Positions 17,394 through 27,472 of a stretch of 64,000 nt of DNA are shown piece by piece. This DNA comes from Stenomitos frigidus ULC18 (lineage in GTDB: Bacteria > Cyanobacteriota > Cyanobacteriia > Leptolyngbyales > Leptolyngbyaceae), in contig NZ_PVWK01000017.1 of the NCBI RefSeq assembly GCF_003003795.1, forward strand, positions 62,001 through 126,000, in the 5' to 3' direction. Under the pieces are notes generated by a model. That model did not search any database. It had not been told where the DNA came from and saw nothing but the letters and a program-made list of their open reading frames with translations. The position numbers and the translations under genes are program-made. How positions within the stretch are numbered: the stretch's first letter is position 1; each line of letters begins with the position of its first letter.

Positions 17394-17805
17394 TTGTTGA
17401 ACGCTGCTACCAGGGACGTGACCAGATTTAGAAAAGATAACTACCCGTTTGCTTGCTTTCAGGCCAAAAATTGGTTCACTGCAAGCGATCGGAATACAAA
17501 GCAAACGGTGCAAAGCGCCTCTAGTGCTTCTAGTGCCTGTTGCGTTGAAATGTATTGAGCTGATGGTGCGTTGAGCGGATGTTATGTTACGTTTACTATC
17601 TTGAGGAAGATAAACGCTTCTCTTTAAGTGGTGTGCTTACAGCAACGCTTTCAATCATGGATAAGCCGTCAATTGGCACTGCCCAATTTTCAGCTTGTAT
17701 TTTGCCGATAAGATATTTTGAGACCTTTTAAGCGCTCGAAAAACAACCTAAAAGCGTTCCTGAGCCATCCATTCAACTTGACAGACTACTAGCAAAGAGG
17801 CACAC

Positions 17806-18657
17806 ATGAAGCGTCAGGCTGCACTGCTTGGGACTGTTATTTTGGCAGTCGTGCTTTCATTCTTTGTTGCGGTCTACAGTCTGGCGCAACAGTCATTTCA
17901 GGTTCGGGTTGATCGCTGGCTCGAAGTGAAGCAGGTTACTAATGAGGTGACGTTGGCGGGTGCTGCTACACGCCGTTCTGCACAGGTGGGCGATCGACTA
18001 CAAGCGGTTGGTGACAGCATCACAACGGGTAAAAAGTCCAGTGCCATCCTCTTTGTGGATACTGGCGTGGGTGTCGTTGAAGTCGCGGAGCAAACCACCC
18101 TGCTTATTCGCAGGCTAGATATCGCTTCTGATAATGGTCGAATTACCCATTTGGAGGTGCCTACAGGCAATGCCCGCCTTCGAGTCCGCCCTTTTACACA
18201 CAAAGGCTCAGAACTTGAAATTCAAACACCAGTCGGTTTAAGTGGTGTGCGTGGTACGGTGTTTGGGGTTGCGGTACAGCCAAACGGCAAAACAGGACTG
18301 GTGGTGAGTCAAGGCGCGGTCAATAGTGCCGCACAAGGGCAGTCTGTTAACGTGGCAGGGGGCTTTCAGAACTTTACAATGCCAGGGGAAGCACCCTCTA
18401 CACCTGTAGCGCTGACGGATGATACCAGCCTACAATACGAGTTTGAGAAAGTTATTGAAAGCAGTGTGCGCAAGGTACGGCTGTTGGGAAAAGTTGATCC
18501 AGTCAATAGTGTGACGATTGACGGCGTGCCGCAAGTGACCGATCGGACTGGAAGGTTTAGGGCTGACTCGCGACTGGTGCCGTCTTACCTGAGAATTCAG
18601 GTGGTCGTTACGACACCGCTAGGAAAACAAGAAACCCATGAACTGGCGCTTCAGTAG
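17806..18657 (+). CDS. FecR domain-containing protein
   Basis: 283 residues. An N-terminal hydrophobic segment (LLGTVILAVVLSFFVAVYSLA) is a signal peptide or anchor. The FecR domain (about 55-180) has the typical VGDRLQAVGDSITTGKKSSAILFVD and GLSGVRGTVFGVAV stretches. The C-terminal 70 residues form a beta domain (VRLLGKVDPVNSVTIDG) that looks like an Ig/SH3-like fold. FecR domains classically relay periplasmic signals to ECF sigma factors, but here no sigma factor is adjacent and the downstream gene is a CHASE2 kinase, which it overlaps by 20 bp. A shared envelope-sensing role is inferred. An AGAGG ribosome site precedes the ATG. Confidence 0.88.
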   Translation: MKRQAALLGTVILAVVLSFFVAVYSLAQQSFQVRVDRWLEVKQVTNEVTLAGAATRRSAQVGDRLQAVGDSITTGKKSSAILFVDTGVGVVEVAEQTTLLIRRLDIASDNGRITHLEVPTGNARLRVRPFTHKGSELEIQTPVGLSGVRGTVFGVAVQPNGKTGLVVSQGAVNSAAQGQSVNVAGGFQNFTMPGEAPSTPVALTDDTSLQYEFEKVIESSVRKVRLLGKVDPVNSVTIDGVPQVTDRTGRFRADSRLVPSYLRIQVVVTTPLGKQETHELALQ

Positions 18658-20986
18658 GTATAGCTGGCGGTTACTTCCGGGGAGTTTGACGACTCTAGTT
18701 TGCGCTGGTTTGCTGACCGTAGGAGCCTTGCAACCGCTAGAACAGCTGGCTTATAACGTATTATTTCGGCTGAGGGGAGAGCAGTCATGGGACGATCGCC
18801 TGGTACTCATTGCGATCGATGATGCCAGTATCAAACAGATTGGTCGGTTTCCTTGGGCGCGTGGGCAATACGTGGAATTGCTGCACACCTTGACAAAAAA
18901 GGATACAGAGACACCGAGCGTTGTGATGATGGATCTGGTTTTGTCCGAGTCTAGCCCGGATGATGCCAAACTCGCTCGGGCGATCGCACAAAGTGGTCGT
19001 GTGGTGCTGGCCCAAGGGCGGGATAGCACAGGCTTACCATTGCTGCCAGTCCCTGCTTTGCGGAAAGCAGCGATCGCGACTGGGCATATTTTCAAACAAC
19101 CCGACCCTGATGGCATGACGCGTCAGATCGATCTGCAGACCAAAGACGGTGTTGCTTTGGGGCTGGCCACTGTAAAAGCGTACTCCTTAATGTTTGCCCC
19201 CGTGCCTTTACCCCAATCATTGAGTCAACCTTTATGGGTTAACTGGCCGGGGCGTGCCCAAACGCTATCGCAGCACTCATTTATTGATGTGATTCAAGGA
19301 CGGGTACCCTCACACGCATGGCGAAACAAAATAGTTTTAGTGGGGGTGACGGCAGTCGGTATTGACTCGCTCGTCACCCCCTTTGACCGCAATCCACCTG
19401 CAAGTGGAGTCTTTCTCAATGCGGCTGTTATTAATAATTTGTTGAAGCAAAATGCGTTGAAACCAGTCTCATTTAGCTGGTCTTTACTCATGCTAGGTTT
19501 GCTTGGTCCCGGTTTGAGCTTGCTACTAAGTGGACGCCGTGAATCACTTCAGGTTCTTATTCTGCTAGGGCTATGCTTTGGCTGGGGAGGATTCAGCCTC
19601 CTGCTATTCCAACTGGGTTATTGGGTGCCCGTTGTACTACCGTTGGGATTATGTACGTTAACCACGATCGCAGTTGTAATCAACGATCGTATGCGGTTGG
19701 CAACATTCCTCCAGAGCCAAGTGCAGCAACTTTGGAATCAGCATCATGACGATCTTATTTTGCGGTTGCCTCACTTAAAGAGAGACAACGAGGCTAACCC
19801 ATACCAGAAAGCAAGCTTAGTACAAAGTGTCACTCGTATGGCAACACTGGCAAAACAGTTCGCACGCGCACAGTCGGCACAAGCTGCGATCGCGCGCAAT
19901 TTGCCGATCGGCTTGCTGGCAGCCGATTTGGATGGTTGGGTGTGGTTCTGCAATCCAACCGCCGCCGATTGGTTGCAGGTTGCGAGCGGCAGTAACTTGA
20001 ATACGTGCCTGATACCCAACTGGATGAGTGAAGCGCAATGGCAGTTGGATTTGCAAGCCCTTCAGCAGCGACGCTCTGTGGCATCCAGAAACTATAAACG
20101 GGGCGATCGCTGGTTTGAGCTGAAACTAGAACCGCTTCTCTACCAATCAGAGCGATCGGGGCGCACCGATACGCATGATGAGTCTGACGGCTTTCTTTTA
20201 CTTTTAGAAGAGATTACGTCCAAAAAGCAGGTAGAAGTTGCTTTAGAGCAACAAGTGCAGGAGCTTCAGCGTGTGTCACAACTGAAGGATGATTTCTTGA
20301 GTACGGTGTCGCATGAACTGCGATCGCCCATGGCAAACATCAAAATGGCGATCGAGCTACTCAAAGTCTCTCGCTCTGAAACTTCTACTGCACAGTACCT
20401 GAAAATTCTGCAGACCGAATGCGCTCGTGAGATCAATCTCATTAATGACCTGCTCGACTTACAGCGTCTGGAAGCTGGTGCCCAAACCTATCATCCTGAA
20501 ACCATTAACTTAAATGATTGGCTACCACCCATTATTCAATCATTCTCCGAACGGGCTGAGACACAGCAGCAGAGCTTAACTGTAGAGTTGTCACAGCATA
20601 TTCCTGTGCTCGTTTCCGACCAGCCAAGTTTAGAGCGCATTGTGTTTGAGTTAGTCAATAACGCGTGTAAATACACGCCGCCCGAGGGTGAAATTAAAGT
20701 CGGTGTCAACTGGACAGCCCAACATCTTGAACTCGTCGTTGATAATTCCGGTGCAGAAATTCCAGCGGCAGAACTGCCTCACATTTTTAAAAAGTTCTAT
20801 CGAGTTCCCCAAGCTGACCCGTGGAAACGGGGTGGCACTGGTTTAGGTTTAGCGCTTGTGAGCAAATTGGTTGACTATTTAGGCGGCAAAATTTCGGTAT
20901 ACAGCGGCTCAGGACACACAACCTTTACTGTACAACTACCGCTGGCTGGGCAAATTCCAGCTGAGGGAGTGGGGCACGAGGAGTAG
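18638..20986 (+). CDS. CHASE2 domain sensor histidine kinase
   Basis: 782 residues, starting MNWRFSRYSW within the 3' end of the FecR gene (20-bp overlap, translational coupling likely). Order: an N-terminal transmembrane helix (about 10-30); an extracytoplasmic CHASE2 domain (about 40-275, ERLVLIAIDDASIKQIGRFPW-like in sense); three transmembrane helices (about 280-355); a PAS-like segment (about 425-535); a dimerisation/phosphoacceptor domain with FLSTVSHELRSPMAN; and a HATPase_c domain with N box ELVNNACKY, then GTGLGLALVSKLV. A full, probably active kinase. No response regulator gene is next to it. The unknown ligand is presumably periplasmic and could involve the FecR protein. Confidence 0.92.
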   Translation: MNWRFSRYSWRLLPGSLTTLVCAGLLTVGALQPLEQLAYNVLFRLRGEQSWDDRLVLIAIDDASIKQIGRFPWARGQYVELLHTLTKKDTETPSVVMMDLVLSESSPDDAKLARAIAQSGRVVLAQGRDSTGLPLLPVPALRKAAIATGHIFKQPDPDGMTRQIDLQTKDGVALGLATVKAYSLMFAPVPLPQSLSQPLWVNWPGRAQTLSQHSFIDVIQGRVPSHAWRNKIVLVGVTAVGIDSLVTPFDRNPPASGVFLNAAVINNLLKQNALKPVSFSWSLLMLGLLGPGLSLLLSGRRESLQVLILLGLCFGWGGFSLLLFQLGYWVPVVLPLGLCTLTTIAVVINDRMRLATFLQSQVQQLWNQHHDDLILRLPHLKRDNEANPYQKASLVQSVTRMATLAKQFARAQSAQAAIARNLPIGLLAADLDGWVWFCNPTAADWLQVASGSNLNTCLIPNWMSEAQWQLDLQALQQRRSVASRNYKRGDRWFELKLEPLLYQSERSGRTDTHDESDGFLLLLEEITSKKQVEVALEQQVQELQRVSQLKDDFLSTVSHELRSPMANIKMAIELLKVSRSETSTAQYLKILQTECAREINLINDLLDLQRLEAGAQTYHPETINLNDWLPPIIQSFSERAETQQQSLTVELSQHIPVLVSDQPSLERIVFELVNNACKYTPPEGEIKVGVNWTAQHLELVVDNSGAEIPAAELPHIFKKFYRVPQADPWKRGGTGLGLALVSKLVDYLGGKISVYSGSGHTTFTVQLPLAGQIPAEGVGHEE

Positions 20987-21233
20987 GGCGTGGGGGAAAA
21001 CTCAACGCTCCAAGTTCGGCGCTCAGGCGTGTATTGATCGCTGATAGCCGATGGCTGCTAGCTACCTGCCGATCGCTGAGATCTTTCTATTGGTCAATTG
21101 GGTAAACAGCGTCGTTAGGGTAATGTGCAGTTAGAAGCTTGTAAGTTGGGTACAGCCGGATACAGAGTGGCTCTGGAGTGCAAGCTTTAATCGTACAATT
21201 CGATTTGCCCAGATCTAGGCACAGGTGCAACCG

Positions 21234-23516
21234 ATGGATGCAGAGACGCAGCGAGATATTCAACCCATTCCGCCATTTCATGAGACGAATGATGAAACGC
21301 CCGTGATCGGGGGTGGGCCTTCCGTCATTCAATACTGGGCAGAGCACACGTTGTCGTCAGAAGGCCCCAAGTTATGGGAAACACTGCTGCATCACAGTGC
21401 GTGTCTATCTTGCTCTTGGGGAACGGGTGGACAGAAAGGTGGCTTTACCAACGAAGAAGGTGAGAAGCTGCAGCGCTGCATGAAAAGCGTTGAAGCCATT
21501 TCGTCAGAACTGAAACCCGCGATCGCCCCTCAATTCTTCGAGAAACATAGTATCAGTGAGCTTCAGAAACTGACGTCAATGGAAGCCGATCGCCTGGGTC
21601 GGTGGAGCTTTCCAGTCATTTTGCGGGCAGGCAAATCACACTACGAGCGGCTTTCCTGGGATGAGATTTACGCGATCGCGGAGACTGCTTTTCACAAAAC
21701 GCCAGAACGAATTGCCTCTTACAGCTCTGGGCGATCGTCCAACGAAGCGGCGTATTTGCTGCAACTGATGATTCGGGCGATGGGGTCAAACAATCTGGCA
21801 GACTGTTCAGATCTTTGCCACGCCCCTTCAACAACTGGTCTCAAGCAGATGTTTGGCACCAACACCTCTATGGTGAGCCTGGAGAATCTCAAGAAAGCAG
21901 ACTGTGTGGTGCTAGCAGGCGCAAACTCGGCCTATAACCATCCCCGCTTGATGAACGAGTTGATTAAGCTTCGCGAAAACGGTGCCAAAATCATCGTCGT
22001 TAATCCCATGATGGAAATTGGGCTGGTCAAATTTGGCTCACCGGCCTTTCCGGCCAGTTTGCTGCAAGGGGCTGAGATTTCGTCTCTCTACCTGCAACCG
22101 ATTCCTGGTAGCGATGTAGCGCTGTTTACAGGCATTCAAAAGTCGCTCATTGAGCAAGGATTGCTGAAAGAATACTATCTGCGCATGCACACCGAAGGCT
22201 GGGAAGCCGTCGTGGAGCAAGCGCGATCGACACCGTGGGACATCATCACCGAAACCTGTGGGGTCTCTCAACGGGAGATTGAAGCGGCTGCGTTGATCAT
22301 TGGCACTTCGGAACGGGTGGTTTTCGGCTGGGCAATGGGCATCACCCAGCATGTGAACGGTGTCGATAACGTCTTTAGCATTGCCAATACAGCGCTCATG
22401 ACGGGGAATGCTGGCAAAGAAGGAGCAGGCACGATGCCTGTACGGGGACATTCCAACGTCCAAGGTTTCGGCTCGATGGGCGTGACCGTCAAGCTCAAGA
22501 AAGAAATTCAAGAAGCGCTTGAAAAGCTGCTGGGACGACCGCTTAGCAAAGTTCAGGGCTACCATACTCGCGATCTCATCGAAGCGGCGGATGCTGGTAA
22601 GGTCGATACTTTACTTTGCTTGGGCGGTAATCTGTATGGTGCGAACCCAGATTCAATGCAGGCGAAACGAGCGATCGGTAATATTGAAACCGTCATCTAC
22701 GTCGCCACGAAACCGAATTTAGGACATTTCAACGGTTTGGCAAAGCAGAACACGATCGTCATCCCGGTTCTAAACCGCTTTGAGAACCCGCATAAAGTCA
22801 CGACTGAATCAGGCAATAACTTCGTCCGTTTGAGCGATGAAGGCAAAACCCACCTTAAGGATGCTGACCTGATTTCGGAAGTGGAGTTTCTTACAACGAT
22901 CGCCCATCGCATTCTGGGCCATGATCCGGTTGATTGGCGCAAACTCCAGGACACGAAATACGTCCGTCAACTAATCGCCCAGACCATTCCTGGCTACGAG
23001 AAGATTGGGACGATCGACGAGACTAAAGAAGAGTTCACGATCGGCGGACGCATTTTTACGGAACCAACGTTTGCGACCCCATCGGGCAAAGCTTCTATGT
23101 TCGTCACGCCGCTACCCAAACTGACGTTGCCTCAACCTCAAGACTTCGGCGTACCAGAATCAACCCCAGGCGTTGCATTGGCGCTCATGACAGGACGCAG
23201 CTACTCACAGCACAACACAGTCGTCTATAAAATTGGCGACCATTACCGGGGCATGCCTCACCGCAACTGCATTTTGATGAATCACCTTGATGCCGAGCCA
23301 GCAGGATTGCAGGAACATCAGCGTGTGACCGTTCAGGGTGATGCAGGCAAGCTAGAGCATGTTGAAGTGATTTATGGAGCGGTGCGTCCAGGTGCTGCTG
23401 TGATGTTTTACCCCGAAGTAAATGTGATCTTCAAAGCACACATCGAAACCCGATCGGGTACGCCTGCCTTCAAGCGAGTGCCGGTGTTTGTTTATGCAGA
23501 GAGCACTGCCGCTTAA
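21234..23516 (+). CDS. FdhF/YdeP-family molybdopterin oxidoreductase
   Basis: About 760 residues, related to formate dehydrogenase alpha subunits. The ATG at 21234 is preferred over an in-frame GTG at 21225. The N-terminus contains SACLSCSWGTGGQKGG, so the typical 4Fe-4S Cys set is not complete as in FdhF. The molybdopterin domains include SSGRSSNEAAYLLQLMIRAMGSNN, DCSDLCHAPST, and the C-terminal molydop-binding domain (LMTGRSYSQHNT to the end). The YdeP group has been linked to acid resistance in E. coli, with unknown substrate. No formate-dehydrogenase partner or maturation genes lie nearby. The length fits the family. Confidence 0.9.
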   Translation: MDAETQRDIQPIPPFHETNDETPVIGGGPSVIQYWAEHTLSSEGPKLWETLLHHSACLSCSWGTGGQKGGFTNEEGEKLQRCMKSVEAISSELKPAIAPQFFEKHSISELQKLTSMEADRLGRWSFPVILRAGKSHYERLSWDEIYAIAETAFHKTPERIASYSSGRSSNEAAYLLQLMIRAMGSNNLADCSDLCHAPSTTGLKQMFGTNTSMVSLENLKKADCVVLAGANSAYNHPRLMNELIKLRENGAKIIVVNPMMEIGLVKFGSPAFPASLLQGAEISSLYLQPIPGSDVALFTGIQKSLIEQGLLKEYYLRMHTEGWEAVVEQARSTPWDIITETCGVSQREIEAAALIIGTSERVVFGWAMGITQHVNGVDNVFSIANTALMTGNAGKEGAGTMPVRGHSNVQGFGSMGVTVKLKKEIQEALEKLLGRPLSKVQGYHTRDLIEAADAGKVDTLLCLGGNLYGANPDSMQAKRAIGNIETVIYVATKPNLGHFNGLAKQNTIVIPVLNRFENPHKVTTESGNNFVRLSDEGKTHLKDADLISEVEFLTTIAHRILGHDPVDWRKLQDTKYVRQLIAQTIPGYEKIGTIDETKEEFTIGGRIFTEPTFATPSGKASMFVTPLPKLTLPQPQDFGVPESTPGVALALMTGRSYSQHNTVVYKIGDHYRGMPHRNCILMNHLDAEPAGLQEHQRVTVQGDAGKLEHVEVIYGAVRPGAAVMFYPEVNVIFKAHIETRSGTPAFKRVPVFVYAESTAA

Positions 23517-23547
23517 GTGCTTTGGCGATCGCGCTGTTAGACCATTG

Positions 23548-23584
23548 CGAGGGTGCGATCATCTGCCAGGGTGCGATCATCGCA
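23548..23584. repeat. 18-bp tandem duplication
   Basis: AGGGTGCGATCATC occurs twice, 18 bp apart, in the gap between the convergent oxidoreductase and PTPA-CTERM genes. Confidence 0.8.
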
Positions 23585-23671
23585 GGATAGCATCCCGTTT
23601 GTCGCACGCCTTGCCTCGGAATGCTGCGCTGCCCTTCTATCAAGCTGATGCTGCTCCAGCCTCTGCTTGAC

Positions 23672-24400
23672 TTAGGCTCTAGAAGCCGATCGGCGCTTTC
23701 GCCATAGGGTGACGCCAAAACCAATCAGTCCTGGCAATAATGCAGGAGTCGGCACCGCTTTGGGTGGTACAGGCGCAGGCGCGGGAGTGGGAGTAGCTGG
23801 TATGTTGTTCCCTTCCAGAGCAAAAGCCAGTTCGGCCGTATTGGTATCGTTAAACCACGCGTCACCCGGCTGGAAGCGCCCCAGATTGTTGCCATCCTGC
23901 TGACTCGTCGCCCAAAACCAATCCAGATTGGTATCAGCCTGAGTATTGTTGACAATCGAAAGGAGATAGCTGCCAGCCTTAAGCGCCAGGGGTTGTGTGG
24001 GTGCAAACGAGTAATTGAAAAAGAACGTATTTTGTGGGTTGACCGACCGGTTCACGCTGATGTTATCAAACGTGAATGCAGGCGCGATCGCTGGGGTACC
24101 GTTAAGGAACTCAAAGATACGTACAGAAAATTGATCGACTGATGGAGCGGTTGAAACCGCAGTGGCACTGGAATAGAGACCGCTCCAGGTAATGTTTGTA
24201 ATGGCATTACTAGTAGCGAACGTGAAATTATCGCCAGCTTCCACTGGAAAGCCAAAATCGCTCCTGACTGCAACTTGAAGATCAGGTGCGCCGTTGTTAA
24301 AAAGAACGGCGGCTTGAGCCGCGTTTCCAGTACTGAGACTCAGAACAGCGACCCCAAGTACGCCAAGGGTAAACTGCTGTGGGGCGGTCAGGGTGATCAT
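23672..24400 (-). CDS. PTPA-CTERM (PEP-CTERM-like) sorted exported protein
   Basis: 242 residues. The N-terminal signal peptide is FTLGVLGVAVLSLSTGNAAQA, with cleavage likely after AQA (about residue 30). The middle is a beta-rich secreted domain without known catalytic motif. Near the C-terminus a Pro/Ala-rich linker leads to VPTPALLPGLIGFGVTLWRKRR, the tripartite sorting signal: PTPA motif, transmembrane segment, basic tail. Such proteins are thought to be processed by exosortase-type enzymes and delivered to the surface or exopolysaccharide; the exosortase is not in this window. Function unknown. Confidence 0.88.
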   Translation of the reverse strand: MITLTAPQQFTLGVLGVAVLSLSTGNAAQAAVLFNNGAPDLQVAVRSDFGFPVEAGDNFTFATSNAITNITWSGLYSSATAVSTAPSVDQFSVRIFEFLNGTPAIAPAFTFDNISVNRSVNPQNTFFFNYSFAPTQPLALKAGSYLLSIVNNTQADTNLDWFWATSQQDGNNLGRFQPGDAWFNDTNTAELAFALEGNNIPATPTPAPAPVPPKAVPTPALLPGLIGFGVTLWRKRRSASRA

Positions 24401-24898
24401 AAAAACTCATTACTACAACAGAGGGGTTTGCTGGTAAAGTCACCTAAACGTATGCGGATGGGATGCTAGCAACTACCAGCGGGCAAGACGATGGAAACTG
24501 CCTGTTCTCAGGCGCAATATTTCAATCTCAAGTGACAGCTGAGGAGAGTTCTAATCAACAAAAAACCCGTAGGGGCAGGTTTGACCACAAGCTTAAGAGC
24601 TAGATGCCAAGACTCTGGCAAAACCGGCCCCTACCCAACGGTAAATTTTGTCTTGGCAATCTCCTCACTCGCTGTGATTGACTGCACTAAGTTTGAATAA
24701 CTGCGCCTCTCATCCCAAAAAACAAAATTTCTGACCCCAAAAACTCAACTTACTGCACTGTTCAGTGGCATCAGCATTTGCAACCGTTGGCTGCTGTGCT
24801 CAATTCACCCAACAACTGCTGGTAGTTACCTCTGCACAGACATAGAGCCTATGTCCGGACGATTGTTTTCTTTGCTACGACAACTTAACTGATCGGAT
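24401..24898. other. Intergenic region with a long imperfect inverted repeat
   Basis: About 500 bp between two minus-strand genes; holds the inverted repeat at 24569-24634 and the promoter of the PTPA-CTERM gene. No ORF is supported. Confidence 0.5.
24569..24634. repeat. Inverted repeat with GTAGGGGC-type arms
   Basis: GTAGGGGCAGGTTT (24569-24582) pairs with 24621-24634 at 13 of 14 positions, around a 38-base centre. The arm resembles the GTAGGGGCG core of the dispersed palindromes at 32.3 and 37.7 kb. Confidence 0.8.
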
Positions 24899-26374
24899 CT
24901 AAAATTGCCGTGTCCAGTCCTGCCACCGCTCGACAACCACTTTCGTTTGCGTGAAGAACTCGATGGCCTGGTGTCCCTGTCCATGTAAATCGCCAAAGAA
25001 GCTATCTTTCCAGCCGCTAAAGGGAAAGAATGCCATTGGCGCTGCAACGCCGATGTTAATACCAATGTTGCCAGCCTCGGCTTCATAGCGGAATTTACGC
25101 GCAGCCGCACCGCTGCTGGTAAACAAGCACGCCATATTCCCATATTGACCGCTGTTGATCAGGGCGATCGCCTCGTCCATCGTCTCTAGATGCATCAGGC
25201 TCAGTACAGGGCCAAAGATCTCGGTGCGAGCAATCTCGCCTGCTGGATCAACATTCTGCAGCACAGTGGGTCGGACAAAAGAACCTGCTCCGTAGTGAGG
25301 AATTTTGGGTTGGCGACCGTCCACCAACACGGTTGCCCCCTCGTCTGCGCCTTTCTGGATCAGTCCTTCGATTCTGGCCTGGCTCTGGGCATTAATCACA
25401 GGCCCCATCTGCACGCCGTCGTCTAAGCCATAGCCGACAACACGAGTGTGCGCCACCTCCGCGATCGCATCCGTAAACGTTTGGCGGGCTTCTCCGATCG
25501 TCAGCGCGATCGAGGCTGCCAAACAGCGCTGTCCCGCACACCCAAAAGCACTGTCCGCCATAATGCGCGTGGTCATGGCAAGATCGGCATCGGGTAAGAT
25601 GATGACCGGGTTTTTGGCTCCACCCTGGCACTGCGCGCGTTTACCATTTGCGGCAGCGCGACTGTAAACGTACTTCGCCACCGGTGTAGACCCAACAAAG
25701 CTGATTGCCCGGATCAAGGGGTGATCAAGAATCGCATCCACGACTGTTTTATCGCCATTGACCAGATTAATCACGCCCTTTGGCAGCCCTGTCTGCTCCA
25801 GCAACTGCACCACTTTTTGCATCGTCAAGGGCACTCGCTCAGACGGTTTGAGAATGGTGGTGTTGCCACAGGCGATCGCATAGGGAATGAACCAGAACGG
25901 AATCATACCAGGAAAATTGAAGGGTGCAATCACTGCTGTAACGCCAAGCGGCTGACGGATCATGGTTTCGTCAATGCCCCTGGCAATATCTTCAGAGTTG
26001 TAGCCCTGCATTAGAATCGGAATCCCACAGGCAACCTCGACGTTTTCGATCGCCCGTTGCAGTTCACCCTTTGATTCTGCTAGTGTTTTGCCGCACTCCT
26101 GAGTAATCGTTTGCGCCAGATCATGCAGATGCTCTTCTAACAAAACCTTGAGCTTAAAGAGATACTGAATCCGATCGGTCGCGGGAGTCCGTCTCCAGGT
26201 GACAAAGGCAGCCGCCGCGGCTTGCGCTGCCTGATCAACCTCATTTGCAGGCGACAACGGTACGGCTGCCAAAATTTCGGTGGTAGCTGGATTGGTCACA
26301 TCCAGGTAAGTGGTGGCCGTCGAAGCGCACCATACGCCGTTAATATAATTCTGTAGGACTGTAGAAGCACCCAT
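24899..26374 (-). CDS. mmsA: CoA-acylating methylmalonate-semialdehyde dehydrogenase
   Basis: 491-residue aldehyde dehydrogenase. The NAD-binding region includes [13 protein letters not shown] and the Lys in TILKPSE. The catalytic Cys is C284 in [10 protein letters not shown]. The ELGGKN motif of other aldehyde dehydrogenases is replaced by QGGAKN (about residues 260-265), the mark of the CoA-dependent MMSDH group, which lacks the usual general-base Glu. It should convert malonate/methylmalonate semialdehyde to acetyl- or propionyl-CoA with NAD+, in valine, inositol or beta-alanine breakdown. No other genes of those routes are adjacent. ATG start; monocistronic. Confidence 0.92.
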   Translation of the reverse strand: MGASTVLQNYINGVWCASTATTYLDVTNPATTEILAAVPLSPANEVDQAAQAAAAAFVTWRRTPATDRIQYLFKLKVLLEEHLHDLAQTITQECGKTLAESKGELQRAIENVEVACGIPILMQGYNSEDIARGIDETMIRQPLGVTAVIAPFNFPGMIPFWFIPYAIACGNTTILKPSERVPLTMQKVVQLLEQTGLPKGVINLVNGDKTVVDAILDHPLIRAISFVGSTPVAKYVYSRAAANGKRAQCQGGAKNPVIILPDADLAMTTRIMADSAFGCAGQRCLAASIALTIGEARQTFTDAIAEVAHTRVVGYGLDDGVQMGPVINAQSQARIEGLIQKGADEGATVLVDGRQPKIPHYGAGSFVRPTVLQNVDPAGEIARTEIFGPVLSLMHLETMDEAIALINSGQYGNMACLFTSSGAAARKFRYEAEAGNIGINIGVAAPMAFFPFSGWKDSFFGDLHGQGHQAIEFFTQTKVVVERWQDWTRQF

Positions 26375-26488
26375 AACGTCAAAGTCTTTTCACTGCTGCT
26401 AACTGGATCACGACATGATAGCTGTCGCTGTTCTGACTGATTGTAGTCTGAACCCCTGCCAGCAGAGCGCATTCAGCTCTGATTATCA

Positions 26489-27010
26489 TCAATTACCCAG
26501 ATTTTCAAAGGAGCCAGTACAAGACGGCCCCACATCAGCAACAAACGCGACACCAGTTGAATCACCCGCTTGCGGCTTCTGCGATTGACACAGTACTGCC
26601 AGTGTGGTCACCTCGCCACCCGCAGCGCCAGTCGTGCTGCCCACACTAACGCCTCCCACGTGCGCTCTTAGCGAAACCGTATTTTGAGGAAAGGAGACGT
26701 TAGTAGCAGCAGTGCTGGAATTGTTTTGAATCGCATACGTATAGTTTGCAGTTTGAGTTTTAATGCCCAAACCCAACAGCGAAAAGTCATCAGTAAATGT
26801 ATTTTTCTCTAGGAAATAGGCCTGGTGAGCACGATTAAGAGAGCCTATATACTGCTTCGATTCAGTCTCTTTCGCTTTACTTGCCTGGTTCAAAAATGAG
26901 GGCAGCGCGATCGCGGACAGAATACCAACAATTACGATGACAACTAGCAATTCAATAAGAGTAAAACCTTCAGAGTCGGCAAGTGATAATTTATGAAGCG
27001 ACGGTCTCAT
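26489..27010 (-). CDS. Type IV pilin-like protein
   Basis: 173 residues with a classical prepilin signal: a short basic leader, cleavage after G15 before FTLIELLVVIVIVGILSAIA, with Glu at mature position 5 (E20) and a hydrophobic N-terminal helix. The globular part (about 50-173) has a C-terminal Cys pair (about 140 and 164), probably the D-region disulfide. It matches cyanobacterial PilA-type major or minor pilins used in motility and adhesion. No pilus assembly genes are adjacent, so it may be a minor or accessory pilin. ATG start. Confidence 0.9.
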   Translation of the reverse strand: MRPSLHKLSLADSEGFTLIELLVVIVIVGILSAIALPSFLNQASKAKETESKQYIGSLNRAHQAYFLEKNTFTDDFSLLGLGIKTQTANYTYAIQNNSSTAATNVSFPQNTVSLRAHVGGVSVGSTTGAAGGEVTTLAVLCQSQKPQAGDSTGVAFVADVGPSCTGSFENLGN

Positions 27011-27064
27011 GCGGCGGATCCTGCATTGTTAAGGGATGTGAGTATTCAGGAGATGACACCCTTT

Positions 27065-27164
27065 CATGACTTACGCAGGTAAATTGGTAGACGATAGTTG
27101 GTCATAGTTTTTGTACCCCTTTCCCCGTACCAAGACCGCTGAGAACGCTTTTGTGTAAGTCTTG
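27065..27164. mobile_element. MITE-like 100-bp element with 13-bp terminal inverted repeats
   Basis: CATGACTTACGCA (27065-27077) and the reverse complement of 27152-27164 (CAAGACTTACACA) agree at 11 of 13 positions. There is no transposase; a non-autonomous element is inferred from structure only. Confidence 0.5.
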
Positions 27165-27472
27165 CCTCAGTTCTTTTGATCCAGGGAAAGGGCTCAAAGA
27201 CATTGAAAAAAGCGTTAACCGATGTGCGTCTCAAACGGATTATCAGCAATTTCACGGAAGACAACAAGCTCTGTAGAAGTGAGTTTACAGAGTCTTGACG
27301 AGACCACACGTAGCATTCATCTCCTCTACATCCTACTGATGGCACTGCTTCCTAAGCTGCGAAACGACTACAGCTAGAAAAGATTACCAAATGCATAAAA
27401 AAGATCAGCGGTTTGGCTGAGAATCACTCTACGTTTTGAGGGCAAGTTACGTTTAGAACTCTGGGTGTAGCA

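Larger units (their letters stand above)
17170..17805. other. Gap with a terminator and an inverted heptamer hairpin
   Basis: Contains the terminator at 17267-17293 and the heptamer-built inverted repeat at 17352-17393. The remaining 400 bp before the FecR gene is featureless by eye; it should hold the fecR-kinase promoter. Confidence 0.5.

Noticed and set aside
27064-27345. 93-codon minus-strand frame
   Set aside because: Overlaps the MITE-like element and has no recognisable domain.
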